Assembly: GCA_040954595.2 (NCBI GenBank)
Contig: CM082593.2
Location: forward strand, 6,758,001-6,822,000
Reading direction: 5' to 3'
Origin: Balanoglossus misakiensis
Lineage: Eukaryota; Hemichordata
Length of the DNA: 64,000 nt
Shown here: piece by piece, positions 1-12,380 of the stretch
Layout of the letters: each line of letters begins with the position of its first letter
How positions within the stretch are numbered: the stretch's first letter is position 1
Program-made: the position numbers and the translations under genes
The notes under the pieces: model-generated
What the model saw: only the letters and a program-made list of their open reading frames with translations
Told to the model about the DNA's origin: nothing
Databases searched by the model: none

Positions 1-1880
1 CAAAGTTGTCGCTTTCACGCCGTGTTTTAGTTCCCCGGTAGTTGTCCGTTACATACTGTGTAAGATCGCCTTCAGTTCCACTCAAAAGCAGGTCCACACG
101 CGGTGGAAAGTTCTTCTCTGTTTCTCTGCAAAGCGAAAATTATTCATACACGTCTGTGTCTCCAAGTCAGCGTGACTGCTCGGCGCATAATCATTTCCTC
201 CCCGTGTCTAGTGATTTTACTTCCGTCAATCGCCAGGCCCCTTGTCAACACAAACTCGTTCATAGCGCCCTCGTTTGGCAAGAAAGCAAGATTCTGCGAA
301 TTTCGTTTACGTTCAACTTGAAGCTTATGTCACAGTCTGTCAATTTGTCATGATTATAAGCAATTATAACAGATCAAAAAAATAATAAACAACAGACAAT
401 CTTAAGGGAAAAAATGACAGTAAACAACCATGACAATTGATCTATTGACATTATGGATAAAATACTGGACACTAGGTCAGTTTGGGGGTGAAAAGGACCT
501 AAATAAATGAGATTTCTGTAACCTCAGTGACATTTAGAGTACTTCTCATAGTAAAGTATGTTATATAATTGGTTCCATGTGTCTAATTGACTATAGAGAA
601 TGTGGTAAATGATTATTTGTTTGTTATAATGCTAACATTATAATCAAATGTTACAATCAGTGCAGTAATGTCAGAATCTGAATGTACTTCTGATTGCGTT
701 TTTTGTCATGCTTTAGAAAATAGCGTAGGATTTCCTCTCTTTTGTAAATCTGATCTGCTTTATATGTACTTATTCAAAAATGTAATAATTGTGTTTGAAA
801 TATTCATTGATTGAGTTTAGCTGCTGAAACAGACCAAAGAATTTTGACTGATACTTGTACATTTCCATTTTCATTAATGTGCAGCATGGCTGGTATATTT
901 GAAAATTACTATCACATCCCTGTTTAATCACAATTCACTGTATTGAATTTCAGATAATTTTTTTTGTCTCCAGATAAATTTTATCATGCATTGTTGGTGT
1001 TCTTGTCAGATTAATCCATTTTTTTCTCCGAGGAAGGGGACAGAAATATACAAGTTCTGGGTCAACACTGTTTTCAGCATTAGTATGCCCTCTATGGTAA
1101 TATTTATCATTCCCTGGGCCACAAACACGTTTACATAGGTCAATGTCGAACATGTACAGTTCTAGTACGAGCAGAGGTCTATTGAATAAGACTAAATGTA
1201 TAATTGTTAGAATGTATTAAAAACTGGACGTAAACTATTTGCGTTCGCACAAATTTTATGTACAGTATGTCCGTCGGTGCAGCCATATCACACTCCATGC
1301 AACGGTGCGTTTGTATACCGACATGAGTTTATCAAAGTTCTTATGATGGGAAGCATAAATATATTTTAAAATAGATGGTTGTTAACTGTTTTGCATACAT
1401 ATAACAAATTCAATGTGGACTTGCAATTCATCATAATGCAATATGAACGTCCCTTCGGTTAGGAACCCTTCTCCTCCCTCTAAGATTATGGTACATCCAT
1501 GAGGGCAATCCCACTTCACATGCTTTACCGTTACGTTGATAATCGTGGCCCATATCATTTTGTGGAGTTTGTGGCAGTGGGATCGGCGGTTTTTAGTCGG
1601 ATTGGAGGTTGTTTCGGTTAAGAACTGTCTGTAGAGACACTGCATCACCATGCCGATGCGCTGAGGAATCGTAACTCCTTAAATGGTCGAAGTTTAAGGG
1701 AGTTTGGGCGGTGTATTTATAAAGTCGTACGTGTGGAGGTATGTCAATTTCGTCGGCAAGCCTAGTAGTACGTACACTGGCTGGCGTATCTCGTTGCCGA
1801 CTACGTCTGTGTTGACTGAAGTTGACTTGATCGGCTGTAACATATAAAATATTTGCTCGAGTTGTATGGCATTGTCGTCT
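1..1880. other. Upstream intergenic DNA, no gene recognised
   Basis: No reading frame here resembles a known protein, and no splice-flanked exon of an upstream gene could be recognised. The first 350 bases and the part after about 1500 are richer in CpG than the AT-rich middle (350-1250). A TATA-like string, tatttataaa, sits at 1714-1723, but nothing ties it to a transcription start. Confidence 0.4.
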
Positions 1881-2298
1881 GCTCAACCGTGAAGGGATTT
1901 CGCTACACACGCCGCTGAAGCCTGCAGTTGTTGGACGCTGGTCTCTGTCCGTGCGCAGGTGGTGCTTACGTGTGTATTGTCGCGGTGTGAATGGACATAT
2001 ACATCGGGCGTGAGACTGGTTGATGGGAGTGTCGATTGCAGGAGCTCCCCCCGAAACCCAATGTCACTGGGTCCGCGACAAAACGCCTATTTTCTGTAGC
2101 CGCGTCGCTGTCATTCAGTCGGTGTATATTCTGTCGGCTTTGTGATTCAGATCATCTTTTCACTATTCTTGACTCTATTTTGGAACTGTCTTTGTCATCA
2201 AGCTGGATCGTAGCCGGCCTGTAGGGTCGCAACTGGGCCGTGCGTTGTCGGCCAGACAAACACTGCACTACCTGCAACAGCGACGCGTGTCGTCGACG
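1880..2298 (+). promoter_or_regulatory. Probable 5' UTR / CpG-rich promoter region of the phosphodiesterase gene
   Basis: This stretch directly precedes the start codon and is visibly richer in G, C and CpG than the surrounding DNA, as at many animal promoters. An in-frame stop (TGA at 2170-2172) precedes the coding frame and no in-frame ATG occurs before 2299. If transcription begins far enough upstream, a 13-codon upstream ORF (ATG at 2061, stop TAG at 2097-2099) would be in the leader and could damp translation. The transcription start site cannot be located from sequence. Confidence 0.4.
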
Positions 2299-3051
2299 AT
2301 GGCATCAGCTTCCCAGACCGAAGCTCAGGCAGTCACCGCTGCTGCCAGCGACGATCTCTCGTCCGCGATGATGACTGAGGAAGATCGCCGAGAATTCGCA
2401 CGCATGGAACAGTGGCTCGATGAACACACTCAGTTCACGCACGATTATTTCGCACGCAAAGCGACCAGGTCCATGATAGATGGGTGGTTCATCGCCAGGG
2501 CGGTTAGCTCTCAAGTTTACGAGGCGACCGCGGGAGCCAGGAACTCAACCCCGACCAGCAGCGGATCGAGGCACAGTTCGGGTGCCAACACGCCCGTTCG
2601 GAAAGTGTCAGCATCTGAGTTTGAAGGAAGGGGGAATCTCGGCCCGATGATACAGACTGTTGACGGATTGCCAACATTTCTACGGGAAAAGCCCCCTTCC
2701 CCAAACTCCAGACCTCGCAGAACAATCTTAGAATTACAGCAACTGGATGATCGAGAGGCTCTGTTCGAACTTGTCAAAGACATTGCCAATGACTTGGACC
2801 TCACAAGCCTGTGCCATAAAATATTACAAAACGTTAGTATCTTGGTCAAGGCAGACCGCTGCTCGTTGTTTTTAGTCCACGGCGAGAAGGGTAGCGACGA
2901 TTGCTATTTGGCCAGTAAGTTATTTGATGTGAGATGCGACTCGACCGTGGAAGAATCTCTGCAGGAAGAGATCCGTGTGCCGTGGGGCAAGGGCATCGTT
3001 GGTTACGTAGCAAAGACCGGTGAAACGGTAAACATCGCCGATGCATATGAG
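2299..3051 (+). CDS. PDE11A-like: PDE5/PDE11-family phosphodiesterase, coding exon 1 (N-terminus and first half of GAF-A)
   Basis: Residues 1-251 of a cyclic-nucleotide phosphodiesterase, a cytosolic enzyme family that hydrolyses cGMP and/or cAMP. The ATG at 2299 has A at -3 and G at +4 (strong Kozak) and is the first in frame after a stop. Residues about 34-68 (WLDEH, DYFARKATR) match the N-terminal helix region of PDE5/PDE11. RKVSASEF at residues 101-108 matches the PDE5 site phosphorylated by PKG/PKA; the serine is Ser104. GAF-A begins near residue 165 (LDLTSLCHK), followed by ADRCSLFLV and VPWGKGIVGYV, which are closest to PDE11. The exon ends GAG|GTAAAA in phase 0 inside the DAYE-DPRF segment. 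Continuing past this donor would add 15 residues before a stop at 3094-3096. Confidence 0.92.
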
Positions 3052-6000
3052 GTAAAATTTCCCCTTTCGGGTTTCTGGTTTCACTTCGCTTCGTAGTTGC
3101 AGTAGTTTTGCCAGATGTGAAAAAAAATCGCAACGGGTACAGCCTGTCCTGTTATATTTGTGTGCGCTTTTAAATTGCAAGATTATAGTGCAGTTGGAAC
3201 TGTCCTACTTATTAAGTCATAAAAAAGTAATAACGTAATGATGGGGGTGAACTGGTTACCTGAGCAAGGTTGGTTTGAAGTTGGCCCGTTCGTGTGACCT
3301 ACTTAAATCGTGAACGACATTTGATCCCGCCGAATGGCCACTAACACCGCGGTTCGAAGGAAAACAAGAAGAGTTTTAAAATCAAGTAGTTGTAGTGACT
3401 GCAATCGTGATCCATTTCTTGTGCTATGCGTGTGTGTCTATTTCTCTCCCTTTCTCTCCCCCCCCTCTCTCTCTATCACCTAAATCAGCTAGGGGTTAAA
3501 ACAATTCAGGCTTCTACATTTTAAAGTAACTGTCCTATGGCTTAATTCGCACATATGGTATAATTAGCCACACACCAACAAGCAGGTATTATGGTATTTA
3601 TAGAACAATAAGAACACATATCCCTTGTCATAACAAAGGGAGGGCTTCTGATTGTGTTATAACAACAGATTAAGAAGCCATTGTCTGCTTTGGAAGATGT
3701 TTTTTATCCCCGGTTTTCACCAGTGGCAGTGTTGCCCAGGTGATCAGGCAAATTTTTTTTTAAGCAAAGGGATTTTCCGATAATGAAAGATGCCTCCTCG
3801 CATCGGTAGGTTGTGCATTCACCCCTTTCCACATCATGTCGTACCCTACACTCCAAGTTTGGCCTAGATTCAAAACTGACTGTAGCATGACAAACAGCAG
3901 TGATGATTTATGGGTACTGGTTGCAGCATAGAGTAAAAAAAACACGCACACCTTCCTGGCAAGCCCAGCTTTGTGGGCAGTGTTTGTTGAAATTTGGTTT
4001 TATGCTTGGTGACACGTTGGCACTGAGCTTGTGTGAGAAAATGCCAGAAATGACCGGAGCTTGCAACCCAAATGGACAATGATCCGATGAACACTTACAG
4101 GCTCTCTTCTCAATCTCTGGGTCTTCCATTAGAGGATATGTGAATTAGTCATTAAAGGTACACGGTCACTTATACATATTTAGCCACAGTTACCATGGGA
4201 ATTTGAGATCTGGCCAATCAGATTTTTCCAAGGTGGCCAATGAAAAAAGTGCGCCACTAAACAGTCATTAGAAGACTTGGACATGTCCTTTTAACCATAT
4301 ATGGGCATATGTAAATTTAATAAAGTGACATCTAGCATTTTAATAACATGCCACAGTCAAGATAAAATCTTACAGTAGCATAGTAGTATTGCTCAGATAG
4401 TATCAATCATGTTTGTTTAAAGCCCCCACTTAATTATCAGAATTATCTGATAAGAAATTTATTAACTAGATAATCATTTCAGTGCAGAACAAAGGATTGA
4501 CAATCTGTTAACGAGCTCTTCATACATCCACTAATGGGATTGCGAAGGGCTGCTTAAATTAAATTGATTAGAGAAAGGCACAGTTGCTGATTGGAAATTG
4601 CGAATCCTGCGAATGTTGTTTTATTCTGCATATTGCCTAAGAATTACTCTGTGATATCAAAAAATGGTTTAAAAGATTGGAGATGACAGGTTAGAAATGA
4701 AAATGGGGCCACGGGCAGTGGATTTGGGTGTGGGGAGGGCATAGCTGTAGGCTCTATTAATTGATTTGGAATTGGCGTCCCTATGTGTTAACTCAAGCCG
4801 TCTCTTGTGACAGTTATTGATCGGGCGAAAAGGTGAAGATGACGTGCTTTTTTTCATCTGTGCGTGCCATGGCTGCGGTGGACTCTGTACCTGTGGGCAA
4901 AGACACACACCGGATGATAAATGGCGGGTCATTTGCATGCGTGAAACACCTGTCTTTTTAGTTTCGCCCCCCGAGGGACGCTGCTGTCAAAGTCGTGCCA
5001 CTTTCAAATGTGACCGCAGCGGCCGGCCGAGCACGCGTTCTCCATTTACGTGTCTCGCCGAGTTTTTTTTTTTGAAAAAAATTTGCGGTTAAGTGTCTGT
5101 CCGTCTGGGGTCAGAGTTCACATTACAGTACTCTCCGAAGGAGTACAAACCCCATCAGGGTTCAAGAAGTGATGTTTGTCTTTTTTCACAGCGCAGTCTG
5201 TGTTTGTCTAACGTTCGCCGTTTTGTCTAGCGTTCGCCGGGGATTACAGCGTCTCAAAGAAATAAACAGGAGAGTGCCAGACAGACAGGATGATTGCAAG
5301 AGGCTTAAACTTTAACCTGTGATACTGACTGGGGCGTTGCTTTTGTGTTGATATGTGACTGGTTTGTCCAATTGTGTTGTGGCGGCGTGATTTCAATACT
5401 ACATGTTTTTTTTTTTTGTATGCCAGGGCAGATTGGTATGTGTTGGTGAAAACAGATGTTCATGGCAGAACAAAATAGACATATCTCTTCTACTGCTGTT
5501 GAGGAATGCTTGTAATTTTACATTTTTCACTCTCCTACCTTCAAAAGGAAATTAAATTTTATATCTTTAGTGTAGTCATTGAATTAGTATGAACTCCAGT
5601 TGTGGACCAGCTTATCAGTGCATTTATATTGGGAGATTAATATTGTGCATGTTATGTCAGACTGTTTCAATATCAACCAAGCAATTTACAACTTGAATAA
5701 ATTGGTATATTTAATTAAGTTACCCTATCAAAATAAAGGTGAATATCATATGAACTTTGCTGTGTGTATGTCAATATACACTGAAGTTATGTGGAGAAAT
5801 GTGTGAAATTAGTACAGAAATTAAGATGATTGTACTTTATGTGCTAGAGTCAGCATCTTGTCACAATGCAGTATACATTACCCAGTGGTGTGTTGCTTTA
5901 ATCACCTACAGCCTGCAGAAACTATTTGCCCTCAATTATCAGATAAACTCTATATTCATGAAGTTTGTCATATCACTGTGTGTAATATGGGGTTCCATAA

Positions 6001-8330
6001 AGTATAATTTATGGGCGGCTGGGAGACCCAAGATTGATCCACAAAGCAGAACTTTTTGAAAATACTTCAGAGGGTCTGAAAATAGTGCATACTGGCTGCA
6101 GTATTAAAAATCCTCAAAACAGCTGCATTTTGTACTAAATCAAATTTGTCGCTTTTACGGAACATATAAAGTTGACAGAAAGTAAATTTTGCTTGAGTAA
6201 ACTCCTCTCTGTAACAGCTGCAGAATTTATAGGATGTTAGGATTATGGAAGTAAGTCATACTTGCAACCAGTATGACAATGTAGTGTATTGTATGGCAAA
6301 AAAGCAGAATTGGTCTTCAATAATGTTTTTATTTCTTTATCAAAGTGAAAATCAGGGTAATAGCTTGTCCTTCAGAGACAAAAAAGCCTTAAATGTGAGC
6401 TTCACAAAAAAAGAATGATAAAAGTGATTCTTATTCCAGGTTGGGTGGTTGTTCAATTTTTGTGTGTGAAAAACAGTTACTTTAGTACCTTGGGTTAAAG
6501 TTGTACAGCAAGTGAATTGCAGAGATGTTTTGTTTGCCTTTAAATAATTGACCGATTTACCAACGTGTTTGAAATATCCAGGCCTTGTAAGCCTCCGGAA
6601 AGAGTAACTTTTTTACAGCCAGTGTTTATCATCCTTCAACTTCCAGGTGTTCCAATCCCAAAGTTTTATGAGCATGCTTTTACTTGAGTCACTACCGACA
6701 GTGCCTATGTTTATTTTTGACCACCAAGTTGTAGACTGGAATTCCCCATGTATTACAGCTGGGGTCACGATTTTTGTTTGAGATCTATGGATAGAAGTAA
6801 AATGTGTGTTTTCATTGCCAAGCGCAGTTAGCACAGTTAATGCTCTGTTGATGGGTTGTTCGCGTATGTTTGTTAAGTGCAACTGAAGGACGACTGTCAT
6901 TGAAATCATGCCTGTGTTACTTTTCGTACACAAATATACATATAGCATTGCCGTTGCAATGTTTAAAAGGCAGACATTCTCTTTCCCATATATTGGTTGT
7001 ACAGATCTCATTATAACATTCTAGCATATGATTTGTGAACCCATGGTGATTTTCTTGCTACCCACTAAAATGCATTGGTATCTACCAATGGGAACCCTGA
7101 TAAAATGACTTGGAAACCCTGGTAACATTTACCAATTACTGCCGTACCATCATTAACAAAAAAACATATATTGGTTGTACGCATATGAAATAATGAAGCA
7201 CAATATCGATGTTGGTTTCTTTGAAATGCATTAAAAGAACATAAATTTGCTGTGTTTCTTGTTCCTACTTTCATGTTCTTGTTATAATTGAAAATAAAAT
7301 TATAGGAAACGGGTAACAGTGTGTATCATGTACTATGGAGTGTACCTGTTAAGATCTTCTAATTGACTGTAATCATTCAATGTAATCGATGTTTATTTCA
7401 TCATTGCTTAAAATCAGCAGTGACATGTTGAACAAGTGGGTGATGATAAATGGATGCAGTTTGTAACCAAATGAAATGAACCCTCCAACACTCAGTTGTA
7501 CGTATACATCAGGCATGTTTACCCCCTGTGACATATTCAAGCACTTATGTTCGTCTCTCTCCAGTTCTTTGCAATTCTCCGGCACTGTTTACATTCGCAG
7601 TTGGTGGAACACTTCCGATCGTGGCGAGCGTTGAACAAAGAACAAGACAGGCCATTAAAAATGTCTTGACAGTTACATGCGAATATCACCGTTTATTTCA
7701 GCGAGGGTTTGCCGTATAACGACGGACAGTATCTGGGGGGAATGGAAGCGTTGTAATGTGCACAATTTGCTATTGCTGTGGTTTGACGCAAACTGAATTT
7801 GAAATCAACATCTTGGGGAAGAAAGCGCGATGACATTTTAAAGAACTGAAGAAAAAAAGAATTACAGTCAGGTGGTTTAGCTGAGCTTGGAAGAGAAGTG
7901 CTTTGGCGGCGTTTAGTAAAGGGAGACTCAGAGTTGCTAGTCGGTTAAATAATGAGATCTCTCGGGAGCAATTTTTGCCCGAGAAGTGCGGAGCTATAAT
8001 CACCTGTAGTGGGCTTTAGGTACTGTTATTTACAGGCCCGGCTAAAGTGGTTGTATCCCGGCTTTTCTCGACCGGCATCCAGGCAATTATCTCCCTGTTG
8101 TGCACGGTGAATTGGTTCTAACTGCAGCTCCTATGGGTCCAATAGCCGAGTCCTTGCAAGGGGGATAGACTGTAATATTTCACACTGTCCGCAGTTTTCC
8201 GTTGAATCTTTGTCGGGCTGTGGAGGTTTTCTACGAATTCAGTTTGTGTGTGAGTGTCTTGTTTGTGGGGCTGTCGTTTGCTATCTGTGCTTTTCCAAGC
8301 CTCTTCCTGCCAGGGGTGTTACATACTGTG
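3052..8330 (+). other. Intron 1, first part
   Basis: This is the start of a 55,648-bp intron (3052-58699). No gene is seen. It holds a CT-rich run near 3440-3475, one degraded MITE copy (4152-4330, listed separately), a CpG-richer patch around 4940-5250 containing a short direct duplication of the motif GTTCGCCG near 5211-5238, and otherwise AT-rich unique-looking sequence. Reading frames here are short and do not resemble known proteins. Confidence 0.6.
4152..4330 (-). mobile_element. Degraded TTAA-ended MITE copy (family 1)
   Basis: The left end, TTAAAGGTACACGGTCAC, matches the terminal repeat of the intact copy at 58904-59097. The interior is in the opposite orientation to that copy (GCCAATCAGATTTT, GTGCGCCAC). 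The right terminal repeat has decayed, so the end coordinate is approximate. Confidence 0.6.
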
Positions 8331-8339
8331 ATACACCAC

Positions 8340-8372
8340 CTTGCCTAGTGGTTAAAAAGCAGTCTTGGGCCA
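8340..8372 (+). repeat. Possible relic of a tRNA-derived SINE head
   Basis: TTGCCTAGTGGTTA resembles the pol III A box found at the start of many tRNA-derived SINEs. No B box follows at the expected distance, so at most this is a decayed fragment. Confidence 0.15.
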
Positions 8373-8956
8373 TTTGTCTGTTTTAACCTACATGATTGTG
8401 TATTTTAAACGTCTTGGCATGGCTCATATACATCAAATATAATCCCAGGCACAGCTTGGCAGTTTAAAACCCTTACAATAAAATGCAACAAATCTCACTG
8501 GTTTTCACTGATGTGTACCTGTGTGGTCTTATATAGGTCTACTGAGTAACACACACTTGGTAGGTTAACAGGCCTGGGTGATTATCTTTGCACTCCATTT
8601 TTGCTTGGATTTTATGTTTCCTCACACAAACGGCAGTTCACTGTTATTTGAGGAGTTCACATCATAAAATTTTATCTGAATAGTAGTACCAGGAGTAGGA
8701 AATTACGAACGTTTGGACGCAATCAATCATATGGTGCAAAAATAAAAAGGAAATAAAACATTCAGACTAATACATAAAAAATTTGGACTTTTCAATACTG
8801 TATAGCGGTTTCAGTATTTTTAATAGAAAGACTGCATTTTAACTGGAAAGGCTTAGGCTGGTGAATTTATATATCCATCCATTAAAAAACAGAACTGTCA
8901 ATCAAATGTATGTCTCCACTTGGCTTTTTCTTTCCAGTCCAACAGGAATGTTCAGT

Positions 8957-8957
8957 G

Positions 8958-9009
<52 letters not shown>

Positions 9010-9145
9010 TGTGGTGGTGGTGATGATGATGATGATGATGATGATGGCGATGACGATGACGATGATGATAGTGATGGTGGTAGTGATGGTGGTAGTGGTG
9101 ATGAGGATGATGGTAATGATAGTGATGATGATGATGGTTGTGATG
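8957..9145. repeat. (GAT)n/(GGT)n compound microsatellite
   Basis: Blocks of GAT, then GGT, then GAT again, then interrupted GAT/GGT/GAC variants. Translations of this run give meaningless poly-Asp, poly-Met or poly-Ser proteins. Confidence 0.95.
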
Positions 9146-9237
9146 ACAGGAGTATCAATAGTATCTTTTGAAGGAACATTTATTAATGTCTTATCACATA
9201 GGAAAATAATTTAATAAACATGAAGATCAACAATAAA

Positions 9238-10890
9238 ATATAGCTGCAAGCAGCAATAGCGGGCCCAAGCCAACATGCACATAGCAACATAGCAATAAGC
9301 ATCTCTGCTCTTGGTGCCAAGATATGGTAAAGTAGGTCAAAGGTCAACTGAGGTCATGTTATATTTGGGCAAGAAATTTTTACCGTATACTGGTCCATGT
9401 TCAACAAAAACCAAACCTATAGCCCTATTGGTTACCCTGGAATTAGGTATGCACATAATTAATGAGATATGCAGGTGTCACAGGTGACCCCCAATTTTGG
9501 ATTTTCACTTTCAGTCCTAACCCTCCAAACGCCAAGTTTGTACCTGCTCTGGATGCCAAGATATGGTAAAGTAGGTCAAAGGTCACCTGAGGTCATGCAA
9601 AATGTGGGCAAGAAATTTTGACCCTATACTGGTCCATCTTCAACAAAAACCAAACCTATAGCCCTATTGGTTAGCCTGGAATTAGGTATGCACATAATTA
9701 ATGAGGTAGGCAGGTGTCACAGGTGACCCCCAATTTTGGCTTTTCAATTTTAGTCCCAACCCTCCAAACGCCAAGTCTGTACCTGCTCTGGATGCCAAGA
9801 TCTGGTAAAGTAGGTCAAAGGTCACCTGAGGTCATGCAAAATTTGGGCAAGAAATTTTGACCCTATACTGGTCCATGTTAAGCAAAAACTAAACCTATAG
9901 CCCTATTGGTTAGCCTGGAATTGGGTATGCACATAATTAATAAGGTAGGCAGGTGTCACAGGTGACCCCCAATTTTGGCTTTTCAATTTTAGTCCCAACC
10001 CTCCAAACACCAAGTCTGTACTTGCTCTGGATGCCAAGATCTGGTAAAGTAGGTCAAAGGTCACCTGAGGTCATGCAAAATTTTGGCAAGAAATGTTGAC
10101 CCTATACTGGTCCATATCCAACAAGAACGAAACCTCTAGCCCTCTTAGTTAGCCCAGAATTAGGTATGCACATAATTAATGAGTTAAGCAGGTGTTACAG
10201 GTGAGCCCAAAATTTTGCCTGTTATTTTGGTCCCATTGTGCTCACTGCCCAATACACAGTCACTGTACAGGACCGTTGCACAGACCAGAATTCCACATTA
10301 AGACGTGTAGTGTTCATAGCTTAACTATAGAGGTATAAGTAAAAAGGTATAATTTTAATTTTAAAAATTAATATAAAAAAATCGGTCGATTTTTCATATT
10401 ATTTTTTTTCGCTTAAAATGATTGACAAATGCTAGGCTAGCTGCACACCAAAGTTTGAGATGATCAGCCTAACAGATTTTGAGATATGTATGCATATTTA
10501 TCCAAAATAATATGTGGTCATAGCTTTACTATGTAAAGTATAGGCCGATGGCTTGGGCGAAAAATATGAAAAATAATACTTAAAAATCTTCTCCTCAAAA
10601 TTGACATGGCCTATGGCCTTGACATTTGGCATGTAGAACCCTGGCCATATGGTCCATAAAGTATCTGAACAGAATTTTGATATCTCAATTCATATGCAAA
10701 TTAGGGCGATTTGAAAATTTTGCCCATATATGGTCATCAGGTCACGTGACTAATTAAACATTCACGAGGGTACTGCACCAGCTCTCATTGGCCTGCACCA
10801 TTGTGCTAAGTTTGAAATTGGTAGGTTCAGCCGTTCTCCAGATCTAGCTGGACAAAAAAACGACACAAGAAGAAGAAGAAGAAGAAGAAG
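9238..10890. mobile_element. Composite repeat element, copy A
   Basis: It begins with ATATAGCTGCAAGCAGC, which contains a small GCTGC/GCAGC hairpin, followed by GGGCCCAAGC. It continues as 239-bp tandem units, then a roughly 690-bp unique tail (from about 10200), and ends in an (AAG)n microsatellite at 10867-10891, directly against the start of copy B. No coding capacity is visible. The order of 5' motif, minisatellite, microsatellite and 3' palindrome is like non-autonomous Helitron/Helentron-type elements; this class assignment is inference. Confidence 0.65.
9300..10200. repeat. 239-bp tandem repeat array in copy A
   Basis: About 3.8 units. The shared motif GTAGGTCAAAGGTCA recurs at 9332, 9571, 9810 and 10049, exactly 239 bp apart each time. 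Units are highly similar. Each carries three AGGTCA half-sites: two spaced by 1 bp and a third 4 bp further on. Confidence 0.93.
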
Positions 10891-10949
10891 AATATAGCTG
10901 CAAGCAGCGATGACGGGCCCAAGCTTAAGCCGAAGGTCAAAGGTCATAT

Positions 10950-11800
10950 GTCATCACCCAAAAGTTGGGCAAGAAATTTTGACCCCATACTGGTCCATGT
11001 TCAACAAAAATCAAACCTCTAACCCTATTGGTTAGTCTGGAATAAGGTATGCACATAATTAATGAGTTCAGCAGGTGTTACAGGTGACTTAATAATTTCA
11101 CTTTTCATTTTCAACCCATCCCTCCAAACGCCAAGGCTGTACTTGCTCTGGATGCTGAGATATGGTTAAGTAGGTCAAAGGTCACCTGAGGTCACCCAAA
11201 ATTTGGGCAAGAAATTTTGACCCTATACTGGTCCATGTCCAATAAGAACAAAACCTGTAGCCCTATTAGTTATCCCTGAATTAGGTATGCACATAATTAA
11301 TGAGATAAGCAGGTGTCACAGGTGACCCCCAATTTTGGCTTTTCAATTTTAGTCCCAACCCTCCAAACGCCAAGTCTGTACCTGCTCTGAATGCAGAGAT
11401 ATAGGAAAGTAGGTCAAAGGTCACCTGAGGTCACCCAAAATTTGGGCAAACTTTTTTTGACCCCATACTTGTCCATGTTCCACAAGAACAAACCCTCTAG
11501 CCCTAATAGTTAGCCGAAAATTAGGTATGCACATAATTAATGAGATAAGCAGGTGCCACAGGTGACCCCCAATTTTGGCTTTTTAATTTTAGTCCCAACC
11601 ATCCAAACGCCAAGTCTGTACCTACTCTGAATGCAGAGATATAGGAAAGTAGGTCAAAGGTCACCTGAGGTCACCCAAAATTTTGGCGAAATTTTTTGAC
11701 CCCATACTGATCCATGTTCCACAAGAACAAAACCTCTAGCCCTAATAGTTAGCCCAAAATTAGGTATGCACATAATTAATGAGTTAAGCAGGTGTTACAG
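10950..11800. repeat. 239-bp tandem repeat array in copy B
   Basis: About 3.6 units, the same unit as in copy A. The half-site block recurs at 10934 (diverged), 11172, 11411 and 11651, with spacings of about 239-240 bp. Confidence 0.9.
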
Positions 11801-12285
11801 GTGAGCCAAAAATTTTGCCTTTTATTTTGGTCCCATTCTGCTTACAGGCCAATAGACAGTCACTGTACAGGACCATTGCACAGACGTGGACATAGCGTCA
11901 TAGCTTAACTATACAGTATAGGCCCTTGGCTTAGTCCAAAAATATGAAAAACTAATAATATTTAAAAGTCTTCTTCTCAAAATAGACTTGGCCCACGGCC
12001 TTGATATTTGGTATGTTGGACACTGACCACATGGTCCACAAAGTATCCTAACAGAATTTTGATATCTCCATTCATATGCAAATTAGGCCCATTTGAAAAC
12101 TTTCCCCATATATGGTCATCAGGTCACATGACTAATTAAACATTCACAAGGGTACTGCACCAGCTCTCATAGGCCTGCACCATTTTGCCAAGTTTGAAAT
12201 TTGAAGGTTCAGCCGTTTTCAAGATCCTATTGGCCGAAAAAACTACACAAGAAAAAAAAGAAGAAAAACCAGGATAATACCAATA

Positions 12286-12380
12286 GGGCCCAAGCGCTGC
12301 ATGCGCTTGGGCCCTAAAGAAGAAGTAGAAGAAAAATCCCAGTAATACCAATAGGGCCCAAGCCTGCTGGGCTTGGGCCC
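12286..12380. repeat. Paired GGGCCCAAGC hairpins
   Basis: Two perfect inverted repeats with 10- and 11-bp arms, at 12286-12314 (9-bp spacer) and 12354-12380 (5-bp spacer), each preceded by AATACCAATA. They are probably the 3' terminus of the composite element, duplicated once. Confidence 0.85.

Noticed and set aside
1714-1723. TATA box of the phosphodiesterase gene
   Set aside because: It lies almost 600 bp before the start codon in an AT-rich genome, and the CpG-rich leader suggests a TATA-less start; there is no independent support.
2245-2298. Translation start at the upstream TTG in the same frame
   Set aside because: Animal genes start at ATG; the ATG at 2299 has a strong Kozak context and begins the conserved N-terminus.
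6613-7011. 132-codon open frame on the minus strand
   Set aside because: No family motifs, no exon boundaries, AT-rich composition typical of the surrounding intron; a frame of this length is expected by chance in 55 kb.
8340-8372. tRNA gene
   Set aside because: Only an A-box-like string is present; no cloverleaf and no B box at the right distance.
8861-9214. Poly-Met/Val, poly-Asp and poly-Ser frames
   Set aside because: Artefacts of translating the GAT/GGT microsatellite.
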